A stretch of DNA of 64,000 bases from Affinundibacterium macrobrachii. GTDB taxonomy: Bacteria; Pseudomonadota; Gammaproteobacteria; Burkholderiales; Burkholderiaceae_D. Within the stretch, counting starts at the first letter, position 1. Each line of letters begins with the position of its first letter. The notes below the pieces were generated by a model. That model saw only the letters and a list, made by a program, of their open reading frames with translations, ran no database searches and was not told where the DNA came from. Shown piece after piece: positions 48,993 through 58,729 of the stretch. The DNA lies in the NCBI RefSeq assembly GCF_014652415.1, contig NZ_BMYT01000001.1:737351-801350 (forward strand). Reading direction: 5' to 3'. The translations under genes were made by a program, and so were the position numbers.

Positions 48993-50036
48993 ATGAAACT
49001 AAAAAAACTAGGTAGCAGTGATTTAATGGTGTCAGAGGTGTGCTTAGGCACCATGACGTTCGGCGAACAAAACACCGAAGCAGAGGCACACCAACAACTT
49101 GATTTTTCTTTGGCACATGGTATCAACTTCATCGATACTGCAGAAATGTATCCCGTCATGCCACGTGCCGAGACAGTGCATAGAACTGAGCAATACATAG
49201 GCAGCTGGATTAAGCAATCTGGTCAACGCGATAAAATTATTTTGGCTACCAAAGTAGCAGGTCCATCTCGCGGTATGCCATGGATACGCAATGGCGAAAA
49301 CGATCTCGATGCAACAAATATTCGCACTGCAATCGACGCCAGCTTAAAGCGACTCAACACAGATTACATCGACCTCTACCAATTACATTGGCCAAGCCGA
49401 AATGCACCTATCTTTGGTCAAAAAGAATTTGATCCAAATCTAGAAAGAGAAAGTGTCGCAATCGAAACCACATTAGACGTACTCGATAGTTTGATCAAAG
49501 AAGGCAAGATTCGTCACATCGGTGTCTCCAACGAAACACCATGGGGAGTGAGCGAATTTATCAAACACGCCGAACGCAAACAACAAGCGCGCATCATCTC
49601 TATCCAAAATCCCTACCACTTGATGAATCGCAGTTATGAGCAAGGATTAACCGAAACTTGCTATCGCGAACAAGTCGGCTTATTGGCCTACAGCCCACTT
49701 GCATTTGGACGCTTAACCGGAAAATATGTCGATGATGTGCAAGCCAAAGGAAGGCTCACACAATTTCCCGCAACATGGAGCCCACGCTACATGCGCCAGG
49801 AAGTGATCGCGACTAGCGAACGCTACACCAAGCTAGCACGTGATTTTGGCTACACACCAACCCAGCTCGCGCTGGCATGGTGTTACTCACGTTGGTTTGT
49901 CGCAAGCACCATCATCGGCGCAACCAATCTACAGCAATTAGAAGAAAATATTCGTGCCACCGAAGTCAAACTCAGCGATGAAGTGATAGCTGCAATTCAA
50001 GCGATTCACGCGACATCTGCCAATCCAGCGCAATAA
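48993..50036 (+). CDS. tas: aldo/keto reductase, Tas-like
   Basis: A 347-residue NADP(H)-dependent aldo-keto reductase. The barrel begins with LGSSDLMVSEVCLGTMTFGEQNTEAEA, the pattern of Tas. Catalytic Asp48 and Tyr53 lie in FIDTAEMYP; Lys lies in LATKVAG and His in YQLHWPSR. Cofactor-binding segments are HIGVSNETPWG and STIIGATNLQQLEENI. The natural substrate is unknown; E. coli Tas was found as a suppressor of tyrosine auxotrophy. The ATG at 48993 is used instead of a TTG at 48987. It closes the plus-strand series. Confidence 0.88.
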   Translation: MKLKKLGSSDLMVSEVCLGTMTFGEQNTEAEAHQQLDFSLAHGINFIDTAEMYPVMPRAETVHRTEQYIGSWIKQSGQRDKIILATKVAGPSRGMPWIRNGENDLDATNIRTAIDASLKRLNTDYIDLYQLHWPSRNAPIFGQKEFDPNLERESVAIETTLDVLDSLIKEGKIRHIGVSNETPWGVSEFIKHAERKQQARIISIQNPYHLMNRSYEQGLTETCYREQVGLLAYSPLAFGRLTGKYVDDVQAKGRLTQFPATWSPRYMRQEVIATSERYTKLARDFGYTPTQLALAWCYSRWFVASTIIGATNLQQLEENIRATEVKLSDEVIAAIQAIHATSANPAQ

Positions 50037-50138
50037 TCATCTTACGGTATGTCTCAAAGCAAGTGATGGACTCTTTAAGCAAAAAGCCCATCACAAGATG
50101 CGAAAACTCTGATATCTATCCTATTGCAATCACCGGTC

Positions 50139-50975
50139 TCACTTAGCACTCGTCACTTCAGACAAAAACGCCCCATACGCCGCTTTCGTTTCAGGAAATA
50201 ACATGGCATCCATATGCCCTGCATCGACGCTGATGAAACTTTTCTTGCTTTGTTTAAGTTCATCGAAAAGGACACGGGCGGTTGCTTCTGGTGTGGTGGT
50301 GTCGCGCTTGCCAGCGATGATCAAGATGGGAAACTGAATGTTTTGTAGACTGCGACGATTATCAACTTGGGCCACATCGCCGTCTAACTTGTAAGATACA
50401 AAAGGCTTAGCAAACCAAGGGGTGAGATTCTGCGCATAGGTTTTCGGATCTGTTCCGGTTCCTTCTAATACCACTCCATCTAGTGGACGTTGCTCGGCTA
50501 AATTGGCTGCAACAAAACTGCCGAATGAGTGTCCATGCACAATCAAACGCCCTTGCACCAAACCGCGCGCATAGTCATACAGAACTAAAGTATCCGTCTC
50601 GATTTCTTTTAAACCATGCTTCGCTGTGGTCGCATCGCTACGACCGAAACTACGATAATCAAAGGCAATCACGTTCAAATTCATGTCGGCGAACGGCGTC
50701 AGAAAAAAAGCACCACTCGCATCTAAACGAACGCCACTTCCAAGCAGATAAAACACGGTTGCTTCGGCCTTGGGCTGACTGAAATACACACCACGACTTA
50801 CTGAGCCATCTGCTTGTACAAATTCCAAATCACGCAATTGATATGTTGGCGCCCTAGTTTTTAATAAAGCTAATTTATGAGCGTCACGAGGTACAAACTG
50901 ATTAGAGCTGACGGTAACTGTCATACAGCCACTTAAAGCGGCAGTTAGAACGAGCAAGGGAACAAATTTTCTCAT
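50139..50975 (-). CDS. alpha/beta-hydrolase lipoprotein
   Basis: The 278-residue product has a lipoprotein signal with lipobox LSGC (Cys17). The mature part is an alpha/beta-hydrolase: VFYLLGSGVRLD, IAFDYRSFGRSD, the nucleophile elbow GHSFGSFVAA, then IAGKRDTTTPEATA and the catalytic His region DAGHMDAMLFPET. It would act in the periplasm attached to a membrane. Substrate unknown. It lies downstream of the cyclophilin gene in the same direction, 32 bases away. Confidence 0.88.
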   Translation of the reverse strand: MRKFVPLLVLTAALSGCMTVTVSSNQFVPRDAHKLALLKTRAPTYQLRDLEFVQADGSVSRGVYFSQPKAEATVFYLLGSGVRLDASGAFFLTPFADMNLNVIAFDYRSFGRSDATTAKHGLKEIETDTLVLYDYARGLVQGRLIVHGHSFGSFVAANLAEQRPLDGVVLEGTGTDPKTYAQNLTPWFAKPFVSYKLDGDVAQVDNRRSLQNIQFPILIIAGKRDTTTPEATARVLFDELKQSKKSFISVDAGHMDAMLFPETKAAYGAFLSEVTSAK

Positions 50976-51007
50976 TGATTTATCTCGACAATACGAATGC
51001 CAACGTC

Positions 51008-51931
51008 TTACTTCACAAGCCTTACAGGCACAGGCACATTACACAGTTCAATATGATTGGCTGCAAATTTATACCAATCGCCAGCACGATTTCTTAGTGC
51101 TTCCACCAATGCTTTAAAACTGTTGGTGTCGGTGCGGAAAACTTCTAACTTACTACGTTCCACCTCAGGTACATCTGCCGCCAGACGTACAGTCTTAATC
51201 GGTGTTCGTTCTTCAGGTTTTTCATAAAATCCTAATGCACCAGTCCCGCGAGACAAACTTGAAAGTAATTCTATGCCGTGCATGACACGACCAACCACCG
51301 TAATATTTCGATCTAAATTGCGTGGGGCATGACCAGTTACCGCGTACAAGGAACCACCATTGCCGCTATCGATGTCATTTCCTCTTGCGACACCAATCGC
51401 GCCATAGCAATGAGTCAACCAGGTTGTTCGCGACTTTGGATCACGACCAGCGGCAAAGCCATTAACATGACCGACTTGCGGTGCATAACCATCTACATCT
51501 GGTAGCCGTGTAAATGGATCTGTTTGCTTATATTTGACGGTGAACTCTGCATCGACCTTCTTGCTGGCGTTTTTAAATTCTCGCTTCTCACTAGGATCCC
51601 CCCACTGCGCCACATAATTATCATGCGAACGAATGATCGCTAATCCATCAAAATATCCTTCCTTCACAAGTGCTTTGATATTCGCGACATTTTTTGGCGC
51701 GAACTCAGGCGCTAACTCGATGACGACACGACCTTTTTCTAATTCTAAATACAAAGTATTTTCAGGATTTAATGATCGCCAATCACTCGCTTGCGAGGCT
51801 TTTAACACATCTGCCATCGTCAATTTTGGTGAACTCGCTTTTTTTTCTTGCTGTTGCGCCATCGCCGATGTAGCCAATACCGTTGATACTAGCGCTAACA
51901 CGATTTTCTTAGATGCAAAGTTTACATTCAT
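51008..51931 (-). CDS. periplasmic cyclophilin-type peptidyl-prolyl isomerase
   Basis: The signal peptide (IVLALVSTVLATSAMA, cleaved before QQQ) indicates export. The cyclophilin domain is longer and more divergent than PpiA: YLELEKGRVVIELAPEFAPKNVANIKALVKEGYFDGLAIIRSHDNYVAQWGDP, an inserted segment, then YGAIGVARGNDIDSGNGGSLYAV and DRNITVVGRVMHGIELL. The usual FHRVI...F.QGGD motif is replaced by IIRSHDNYVAQWGDP, so activity may be altered. About 307 residues. The M16 gene is upstream and the hydrolase gene downstream, both on the same strand. Confidence 0.88.
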   Translation of the reverse strand: MNVNFASKKIVLALVSTVLATSAMAQQQEKKASSPKLTMADVLKASQASDWRSLNPENTLYLELEKGRVVIELAPEFAPKNVANIKALVKEGYFDGLAIIRSHDNYVAQWGDPSEKREFKNASKKVDAEFTVKYKQTDPFTRLPDVDGYAPQVGHVNGFAAGRDPKSRTTWLTHCYGAIGVARGNDIDSGNGGSLYAVTGHAPRNLDRNITVVGRVMHGIELLSSLSRGTGALGFYEKPEERTPIKTVRLAADVPEVERSKLEVFRTDTNSFKALVEALRNRAGDWYKFAANHIELCNVPVPVRLVK

Positions 51932-52019
51932 GCTCTCTTCCTTTCATTTTTTATTCGATGTAAATCGGATTTAATTTCTGATTTTGAATTCATCTACTTG
52001 ATTAAGAATAAACTACCGA

Positions 52020-54905
52020 TCATAAGTTCCCAACACCATCAGCTGGTCTCATATGCTCGGGATACATCACCACTTGAATGTAATTCTCTGCATTCAAATA
52101 AACTTTGGCGGCTTCTAATAATTCCTTGGCTTGTAATTTCTTCACCCTTTCATTAAAGGTGAAGACATGCATCGGGTTTTCATTTTCTTCTTTGGCGTTA
52201 GTAAAAATCGTCATCCAAAAATCATTAGTTTTAATCTGCTCTTGGCGATTTTTTAGCCAATTTTCCCTTACCTTGTTGAGTTCCTCACTAGTCACGGGAT
52301 TTGTCTTCAACTCGTCGAATAAGGCGAAGCTACTGCGCAATAGCTGTTCGACATGCTCTGGCCCACTCGGCAAGTACAACTCAATTACATATCCTTGGTA
52401 GGGGTTCAACACATTTCTATATGACACTTGCGGACTGTACACAGCACCAAGTTCCTCACGCATTTTGGCAGTGAGTCGCAATTGCAGAATTTCCATCAAG
52501 GCAGAAAAACGCATACGTTCCTTGATATTCATGCTGCGCTCGCCATGTAACTGCAAGCTAATCAAACTCTGGTTCTCTTTACCGACATAGACATTCTTTT
52601 TGACGATGCCAGAAACAGGTCGTAAGCCGTGATCTTTAATACCGACGTCAACATCGTGTGAAGGCAAACTTGCCAGATAAGTCAACATCAAAGGTTTAAT
52701 TTTTGCGATATCAAAACTACCGACCAAAAAGAAAGTAAAGCCCTTTGCACTGGAAAAACGCGCTCGATAAAGATTCATCAAACGATCCAAATCAAGGTTC
52801 GCAATATGCTCTGGCGTAGTCAATATGGGTGCACGTGGATGCGCTGGATACATGGTGTGTATCAATTGATCTTGAAATACCATGAACGGTGAAGCCATCT
52901 GATTACGTAAAGCATCTTGCTGCTTACCGACAAAAGATTGAAATAAAGCCGGATCGCGTCGTGGTGCCGTCATCGCAAGATGCACCACCTGCAACATCGC
53001 TTCGAGATCTTTATTATTGGATGAGGCAGAAATACCTTCAGCATCTTCACCAAATTTGGTCGAGACACCCACACTCTTACCCGCCAAGAATTTCCCTAAC
53101 TCGATAGGCGGCAAATCTTTCATGCCCATCGCACCGACTACTGTGGTCGCATAGCGCGCTTGTAAAAAATCGGCATCGGCAAGCATCGACATACCACCAA
53201 CTCGCGTTGCACCAAGCAGTATTTGATCCTTTTTAAAATTGGTTGGTTTCATGACTAAAGTGGCGCCATTACTCAGTGACCAACTCGTCGTTCCTAACTT
53301 CTGATCTTTCACTTCACGAATAATGTGACCCGCTTTTGGCAGTGTATCGAATAGACTCGTCACCGCTTTTTTCTCCGTGTAGGCGGTCACTTGTTTTTGT
53401 TCGGCCGACTTGACCATTTCTATCAATTGCTGCGTATCCGGAATAGTATGGTCAGGCTTATCGCTGCCTTGATACACGATCAGCTTCGGTTCTTGATTAA
53501 TTAAGATGCTGCGTGCAAATTGATTGACATCTTCAAGCTGAATTTGATTGACGATTTGTTGATGAAATATGTACTCAGCCTCAATACCTGGGATCGCCTC
53601 ACCCAGTAAAAAATTGCGAATGAATTCTTCGGCCAATTCGTCTGACTGATTTTTCTCTTGTTCCTTATAAGCATTCTCCATATTGCGCAGAATGTTCGCT
53701 TTAACCCGATTAAATTCATCCGCACTAAAGCCAAATTGCGCAACGCGTTTGTTTTCCTGCATTAATGCATCGATCGCTGCCTGCACACCAGCCTTGCCAA
53801 TTACCGCGACCGAATTAAACTCTTGGTACTGCGCAACCAAGCCTCTAACTTCGCTACTCGCAGCGATAAAAGGTGGCTGAGGTAGTTGCACCAATTGATT
53901 TAAACGATCACTGAGCATTGCATTAAAAAAGCGCTGAATACGACGCTCGCGATAGCTTCCAAACTTGCCATCATTGATCTTCAAATAGCGTCCTTGCGAA
54001 ATACTAACGGCAGAATTATTCGCCTCTTTATCAGTCGCTACGATTGCATCAGCCATATTCTTCAGCGGCACCTCGGCGACGATACGTGGTCGCGGTTTTT
54101 GCGGATTTTTTAAACTAGCAAAATGCTTTTCTATCAGTTTTTTTGTCTGTGCGAGATCAATATCGCCAACCACCACCACGGTCATCAACTCTGGACGATA
54201 CCAGTCTCGATAAAATCGCTTCAATGCATCGTAATCAAAATTTTTCAGGATGTCTTCTTTTCCAATTGGCATCCGCTCGGCGTATCGCGAGCCGTATAAA
54301 GTCTTGGGAATAATTTGCTTTTTAAGTCTATCATCGGCGCCTTTGCCCAAGCGGGCTTCTTCTAACACCACACCGCGCTCACGATCAATTTCTGCATCAT
54401 CAAAGCTCAATCCATTTGCCCAATCCGCCAACACCATAATCGCTTTATCCAGATTGCTCGGTTTATCGGTTGGAATCGGTAAGATATACACCGTCTCATC
54501 GAAGCTCGTGTACGCATTTAAGTCGGCACCAAACTTCACTCCTATCGATTCCAAGAAAGAAACCAAATCATTTTTCTTGAAATGTTTGCTGCCATTAAAT
54601 GCCATGTGCTCAGTGAAATGCGCTAAGCCTTGCTGATCATCGTCTTCCAAAATGGAACCAGCTTTAATCACTAAGCGCAACTCCGCCTTTTTTTCGGGTG
54701 TGGCATTTTTTTGCAAGTAGTAAGTCAATCCATTATCTAACTTTGCTTTGACTAACTTAGGCGAATAAGGAATCGATTGATGCGCAGCATAAGCAGCAGT
54801 TGAAGATGTTTGTGCAGAGCTGACAAACGGTGCGAAGAGCGAAGTCGCTAAAACAAACGCTGCAAGAATTGAAGGAGCAGGAAACCGGAGAGAAGATGCG
54901 CGCAT
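52020..54905 (-). CDS. M16-family (insulinase-like) zinc peptidase, exported
   Basis: The 961-residue protein has a signal peptide (cleaved near SSA-QT, about residue 31) and two M16 halves. The first has the inverted zinc motif HFTEH (96-100), preceded by GLAHFTEHMAFNGS, with the distal Glu in the ERGVVLEEARLG segment. The second half is inactive, with the PreP/pitrilysin-like substrate chamber. It resembles the PqqL/Y4wA-type periplasmic peptidases. It probably degrades peptides in the periplasm. Confidence 0.93.
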   Translation of the reverse strand: MRASSLRFPAPSILAAFVLATSLFAPFVSSAQTSSTAAYAAHQSIPYSPKLVKAKLDNGLTYYLQKNATPEKKAELRLVIKAGSILEDDDQQGLAHFTEHMAFNGSKHFKKNDLVSFLESIGVKFGADLNAYTSFDETVYILPIPTDKPSNLDKAIMVLADWANGLSFDDAEIDRERGVVLEEARLGKGADDRLKKQIIPKTLYGSRYAERMPIGKEDILKNFDYDALKRFYRDWYRPELMTVVVVGDIDLAQTKKLIEKHFASLKNPQKPRPRIVAEVPLKNMADAIVATDKEANNSAVSISQGRYLKINDGKFGSYRERRIQRFFNAMLSDRLNQLVQLPQPPFIAASSEVRGLVAQYQEFNSVAVIGKAGVQAAIDALMQENKRVAQFGFSADEFNRVKANILRNMENAYKEQEKNQSDELAEEFIRNFLLGEAIPGIEAEYIFHQQIVNQIQLEDVNQFARSILINQEPKLIVYQGSDKPDHTIPDTQQLIEMVKSAEQKQVTAYTEKKAVTSLFDTLPKAGHIIREVKDQKLGTTSWSLSNGATLVMKPTNFKKDQILLGATRVGGMSMLADADFLQARYATTVVGAMGMKDLPPIELGKFLAGKSVGVSTKFGEDAEGISASSNNKDLEAMLQVVHLAMTAPRRDPALFQSFVGKQQDALRNQMASPFMVFQDQLIHTMYPAHPRAPILTTPEHIANLDLDRLMNLYRARFSSAKGFTFFLVGSFDIAKIKPLMLTYLASLPSHDVDVGIKDHGLRPVSGIVKKNVYVGKENQSLISLQLHGERSMNIKERMRFSALMEILQLRLTAKMREELGAVYSPQVSYRNVLNPYQGYVIELYLPSGPEHVEQLLRSSFALFDELKTNPVTSEELNKVRENWLKNRQEQIKTNDFWMTIFTNAKEENENPMHVFTFNERVKKLQAKELLEAAKVYLNAENYIQVVMYPEHMRPADGVGNL

Positions 54906-55022
54906 AAGCTATTCACAAAAATAAATTAAGCAGGCAACTTACTCCAATTTTTATATAAATACAAATTAATCACGATGGGCGGATGCAGTGACATAGCAGC
55001 AATTTCTACGAGTCCATCGGAC

Positions 55023-55499
55023 TTAATTTTTATTCTGATTAAATGAGTAGGCCAATAAAACTATGGCGATCAAAGAAAAAGTCCAATAGTCGGTAGGCAA
55101 TCCCCACCACCAATGCTTATGCCAAAAGACATCAATAGGATTAAATCGTGTTAATCCAAATGCGGGGTTGAGCACAAACCACAAAAAATCCTCCACAATC
55201 CAAAACACCATAATGCAGGCAAGCGCACGCGCTTGTAGCCTCAATGACCATATTTGCAAAAAGAAAAACGGTAGATGAAAAACCATGGCAATGAATGGAA
55301 AAACCCAAGCGTGATAACCAGTCATCGCTCGCCCACCCCAAAAAATATCCAACAACCAATGCTGTTCAATACGCCAGGTTGGCAAACTTGTGGCCCATCC
55401 GGCGCCACCTTCGATCTGGATTTCCACTTCAGCGAAAAAAAACGCCATCAGTCCAACCCAGCATAAAGTGAGCAACAAGCCCTTCCACTGTAAGCGCAT
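55023..55499 (-). CDS. small integral membrane protein, unknown function
   Basis: The 158-residue protein has an N-terminal membrane segment (GLLLTLCWVGLMAFFFAEV), then two hydrophobic stretches (WVFPFIAMVFHLPFFFLQIW; ALACIMVFWIVEDFLWFVL) and a C-terminal one (WTFSLIAIVLLAYSF), so about four passes. It is rich in Trp, including HKHWWWGLP near the C-terminus and a WIVEDFLWF acidic helix. No family is recognised with confidence. It lies between the M16 and glycosyltransferase genes. Confidence 0.7.
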   Translation of the reverse strand: MRLQWKGLLLTLCWVGLMAFFFAEVEIQIEGGAGWATSLPTWRIEQHWLLDIFWGGRAMTGYHAWVFPFIAMVFHLPFFFLQIWSLRLQARALACIMVFWIVEDFLWFVLNPAFGLTRFNPIDVFWHKHWWWGLPTDYWTFSLIAIVLLAYSFNQNKN

Positions 55500-55570
55500 A
55501 AACTGTCCTTAAGTAATCTTGTTTAAATTGGTTTCATCCATATTGCAAGAATATTGATGAAGATTATTTC

Positions 55571-56740
55571 TCAACACAGACTAGCAAACACGCGCTCAAA
55601 TACCGCTTGTGCCGCATTTGGTTTACCGAGCAGTTTTGCGCGCTGTGTCATTGTTGATAGTCGATCTGGCTGTGCGATTAATTCTTGAATACGGTAGATC
55701 AACGCAAGTGAATCAACCGCCTTTAACGCGACGCCCTGCTCCAGCACATAATCTGCATTACGTTCTTCTTGACCCGGAATCGGTGCATTCACAATCATCG
55801 GCAAACCCATCGCCAAACACTCTGAGGTCGTTAGCCCACCAGGCTTGGTAATCACTACGTCAGCACATACCATTAATCGTTCCACCTGCGAGGTAAAACC
55901 GATAGGAAAAAGGCGCTGTGGATAGGAGAGTGCAAGTGTCTGTAATGCCTGCAAGGCTCTATGATTTTTCCCGGCAAGTACGATTAATTGAAACTGACTA
56001 GAGGGATTTTCTGCGGGCAATTGCAAGCCCAATAAACGTGCCGCGACTTCATCTAAGTTGCCAAGCCCAGCACCACCGCCCATCAAGATCATCGTAAAGC
56101 GCGATGGTGCCAATCCAAATGCCGGCGCGCATTTTTCTCTCGATAAAGTCTTTGCAAATGCTGGCATGATAGGAATCCCGGTCACATGGATGGTATCTGC
56201 CGCTATTCCATGCTCGCGCATACGAAAAGCCACTTCCTGATTCGCGGCAAAATAGCCCGCCATTCCCTTGTGCACCCACATTCTGTGCAGGTCAAAATCC
56301 GTTACTTGTACCCAAACCGGACAATCTAATTCATGTCGCGCGATCAATCTCGCCAACATTTCTGCTGGCAAAAAATGTGTACAAATAATTGCATCGGGAT
56401 TTAAGTTTGCGATTTCGCGTAGTAGTGCTTTGGCGTTCCAGCGTTCTAAGCTACGCCGCAATTTTTCCATTGAACTGTCGGCGCGCGCATCGTTGGTGAA
56501 GTTATATAAATAGCCCCACAAGGTCGGGGCACGATTCACCAAACGCACATAAAAATCAGTATAGATTTTACGAAAGCCAAGCGTCACAAAATCCATTACA
56601 TCAAGATGAATCACGCGACAATCTGGCTTGGCACTCTGTGCATAAGCGCGAATCGCCTCGGCTGCACGGGCATGACCCGCGCCAGCGGAAACGCTCAAGA
56701 TTAAAATCGTTTTGCCGAGTTGTGTTTGGTGCTCTGTCAT
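55571..56740 (-). CDS. MGDG synthase-like glycosyltransferase (GT28)
   Basis: The 389-residue protein shows the N-terminal MGDG-synthase pattern ILSVSAGAGHARAAEAIRAYA and ICTHFLPAEMLARL, with VQVTDFDLHRMWVHKGMAGYFAAN, then a C-terminal UDP-sugar binding half: MILMGGGAGLGNLDEVAARLL, then VVITKPGGLTTSECLAMGLPMIVNAPIPGQEERNADYVLEQG. It resembles processive diacylglycerol glycosyltransferases, so a glycolipid product is likely, but no lipid substrate is shown. No pathway partner is adjacent. Confidence 0.87.
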   Translation of the reverse strand: MTEHQTQLGKTILILSVSAGAGHARAAEAIRAYAQSAKPDCRVIHLDVMDFVTLGFRKIYTDFYVRLVNRAPTLWGYLYNFTNDARADSSMEKLRRSLERWNAKALLREIANLNPDAIICTHFLPAEMLARLIARHELDCPVWVQVTDFDLHRMWVHKGMAGYFAANQEVAFRMREHGIAADTIHVTGIPIMPAFAKTLSREKCAPAFGLAPSRFTMILMGGGAGLGNLDEVAARLLGLQLPAENPSSQFQLIVLAGKNHRALQALQTLALSYPQRLFPIGFTSQVERLMVCADVVITKPGGLTTSECLAMGLPMIVNAPIPGQEERNADYVLEQGVALKAVDSLALIYRIQELIAQPDRLSTMTQRAKLLGKPNAAQAVFERVFASLC

Positions 56741-56836
56741 AGGAGACAGATTGTAGAGACGCTAAGTGACAGTAGGATGACAGTGATTAAGCCCGACAAG
56801 CAAAATCACCAACGAATTCGCCAACTCGCACTAGGT

Positions 56837-56872
56837 GAAAAAAAACGCAGCCCTATTACAGGCTGCGTTTTA
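56837..56872 (-). terminator. intrinsic terminator of trmB
   Basis: On the minus strand AAAACGCAGCC pairs with GGCTGCGTTTT around an 8-base loop, followed by a T-run of about eight, 102 bases past the trmB stop. Confidence 0.9.
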
Positions 56873-56973
56873 TTATCTATCGCTATCGCAGTGATCGATT
56901 GCAAATGTTGATCAGAACTATCTACATCAAATGCGAGAAAAATTAAGCGTCAAAAATTGCGAGATGATCCAAC

Positions 56974-57717
56974 TTACTTCTTCTCGAATACCAAGTCCCA
57001 CACACCATGACCTAATTTCAAACCACGATTTTCAAACTTGGTGACAGGACGATAATCAGGGCGTGGCGCATAGCCATCTGCGGTATTTTTCAAGCTTGGA
57101 TCAGCACTAAGCACTTCTAACATTTGCACAGCATAATCTTCCCAATCGGTCGCACAATGAATATAGCCGCCAGATTGAATCCGCGAGGCCAATAAAGCGA
57201 CCATCGGTCCTTGAATCAAGCGGCGTTTATTGTGGCGTGCCTTATGCCAAGGATCAGGAAAAAACACATGCACACCAGCCAAGGATTCGGGCGCGATCAT
57301 GTGCATTAATACTTCATACGCATCGTGTTGAATAATGCGTTGATTTTGCAGGCCAGCTGCGTCGGTCAGTTTCAATAAATTACCAACACCGGGCGTATGA
57401 ACTTCGACGCCAATAAAATTTTTCTCAGGCATCAGGGCCGAAATTTTGGCACTGGTTTCGCCCATACCAAAGCCAATTTCAAAGATAGTTGGTGCTTGTC
57501 GTCCAAATGTCGCGTCTACATCGAGTAAGCCCTTTTGATAAGGAATCATATACTTAGCGCCCAAGATTTCAATCGCTTTTAATTGGGCATCAGAGAGTCG
57601 TCCAGCGCGGGTGACAAAACTACGAATACGGTACTCGGTTGGATCATAAAAAAGCGACTTACGTGGCTCTTCAGTTGGCGCAGTGGCATCGCCTGTTTTG
57701 GGATTTTCTGTAGACAT
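56974..57717 (-). CDS. trmB: tRNA (guanine-46-N7-)-methyltransferase
   Basis: TrmB makes m7G46 in tRNA variable loops. The 247-residue protein has SAM motif [16 protein letters not shown], then [28 protein letters not shown], the [18 protein letters not shown] catalytic segment and [17 protein letters not shown], ending [26 protein letters not shown], the full family pattern. The N-terminal 35 residues are variable. It is monocistronic with its own terminator. Confidence 0.96.
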   Translation of the reverse strand: MSTENPKTGDATAPTEEPRKSLFYDPTEYRIRSFVTRAGRLSDAQLKAIEILGAKYMIPYQKGLLDVDATFGRQAPTIFEIGFGMGETSAKISALMPEKNFIGVEVHTPGVGNLLKLTDAAGLQNQRIIQHDAYEVLMHMIAPESLAGVHVFFPDPWHKARHNKRRLIQGPMVALLASRIQSGGYIHCATDWEDYAVQMLEVLSADPSLKNTADGYAPRPDYRPVTKFENRGLKLGHGVWDLVFEKK

Positions 57718-57945
57718 GGATCAATTCGGTGGAGAAAAAAAGAAGCAATAACGTGAAACTTATGCGTTTAACTCAATACGTTCAGCTAATTTGCTTCAAG
57801 AAGGCGTTATTTTACGTGGCTTAAGGAGCGCTTGGCAAACCTATTCATTGCTCAATAAAGCTGCTTCGACAAAGCAGACGCTACAACAGATCACTGATTC
57901 ACTGCAATAGTGCTTAAAAATATGCGTAGAAATTTGCTCAGAAAT
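57718..57945. other. intergenic region upstream of trmB
   Basis: The trmB promoter is expected here. No gene, repeat or RNA is recognised. Confidence 0.4.
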
Positions 57946-57978
57946 AAAAAAGGTCGATTCAAAATTGAATCAACCCTT
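57946..57978 (-). terminator. terminator of the DUF3016 gene
   Basis: On the minus strand AAGGGTTGATTC pairs, with one bulge, with GAATCGACCTT around a 6-base loop, followed by TTTTTTATTT. Confidence 0.75.
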
Positions 57979-58025
57979 CATAAAAATAGTTGCTACTTAA
58001 AATAATTTATTTAATTTCAACAAAG

Positions 58026-58559
58026 CTATTTGGTTGCTGTAAGTGTTTTCGCATCTTGTGAAGGAAATGCGCCTGAAACAACTTGGTGTTTAAACCAATC
58101 TTGCAACATTTTTTCTTCAAACTCGAATGAAGTTTTACCAGAAGGAATACGGACTCGACGCAAGTAGTCCATATCACGCAATTCTTCCTTGCCGCTGGCG
58201 ACCACTTCTTGTTGCGCATTTTTCAACGCATAAGTGAATTGGATGCGTGGCCAATCAATTTCCTTCATCCAACGAATTTGATCGTAATGGATTGTCATTC
58301 CTGGTCGGATGTCACCTGCCAAATCAATGTCAGTAATATCTATTTCCAACTGATAGCCCTCTGGTAGTTTGGCAGCAAAGCCTGCAAACACCGAGGTGAA
58401 TTCCTCTGTTAAACGTTCGCGAAAACGCTCTTTTTGCTCATGGCCAGCCTTGATATCTGTGAAATTATCAAGCTTCGCAAAACTCACTTTCGCTTCACCT
58501 GCGAATACGGCTGTTGAACTTAAGCTTAGTGCCAATGCGGCCAACAATAATTTTTTCAT
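58026..58559 (-). CDS. DUF3016 family periplasmic protein
   Basis: A 177-residue protein with a clear signal peptide (MKKLLLAALALSLSSTAVFAG, cleaved after FAG or FA). The mature part fits DUF3016: VSFAKLDNFTDIKAGHEQKERF, then LPEGYQLEIDITDIDLAGDIRPG, IDWPRIQFTYALKN and EELRDMDYLRR. The family has no assigned function. The ATG at 58559 is preceded by GGTGAG; an extended frame to 58628 adds residues before the signal peptide and is rejected. Confidence 0.88.
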   Translation of the reverse strand: MKKLLLAALALSLSSTAVFAGEAKVSFAKLDNFTDIKAGHEQKERFRERLTEEFTSVFAGFAAKLPEGYQLEIDITDIDLAGDIRPGMTIHYDQIRWMKEIDWPRIQFTYALKNAQQEVVASGKEELRDMDYLRRVRIPSGKTSFEFEEKMLQDWFKHQVVSGAFPSQDAKTLTATK

Positions 58560-58668
58560 AATCTCACCTTTCCAATACAAATTATCCAATGGACTGCTGC
58601 ATTGTAGTCCAAAAAAGATACGGGACAAGGCATATTACACTTACGTAAAAATTCTATACAAATCCATA

Positions 58669-58699
58669 CAAAAAAAGCTGCCATCGCTGGCAGCTTTTT
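58669..58699 (-). terminator. intrinsic terminator of the porin gene
   Basis: AAAGCTGCCA/TGGCAGCTTT with a TCGC-type loop is flanked by A- and T-runs on both sides. On the minus strand a T-run of seven follows, 31 bases after the porin stop. Confidence 0.92.
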
Positions 58700-58729
58700 C
58701 TGAATTTTCAATCAAACTGATTGAGCAAA

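Noticed and set aside
50063..50094. GTGATGG/CCATCAC inverted repeat between tas and the hydrolase gene
   Set aside because: The loop is 18 bases and no T-run follows on either strand, so it is not called a terminator.
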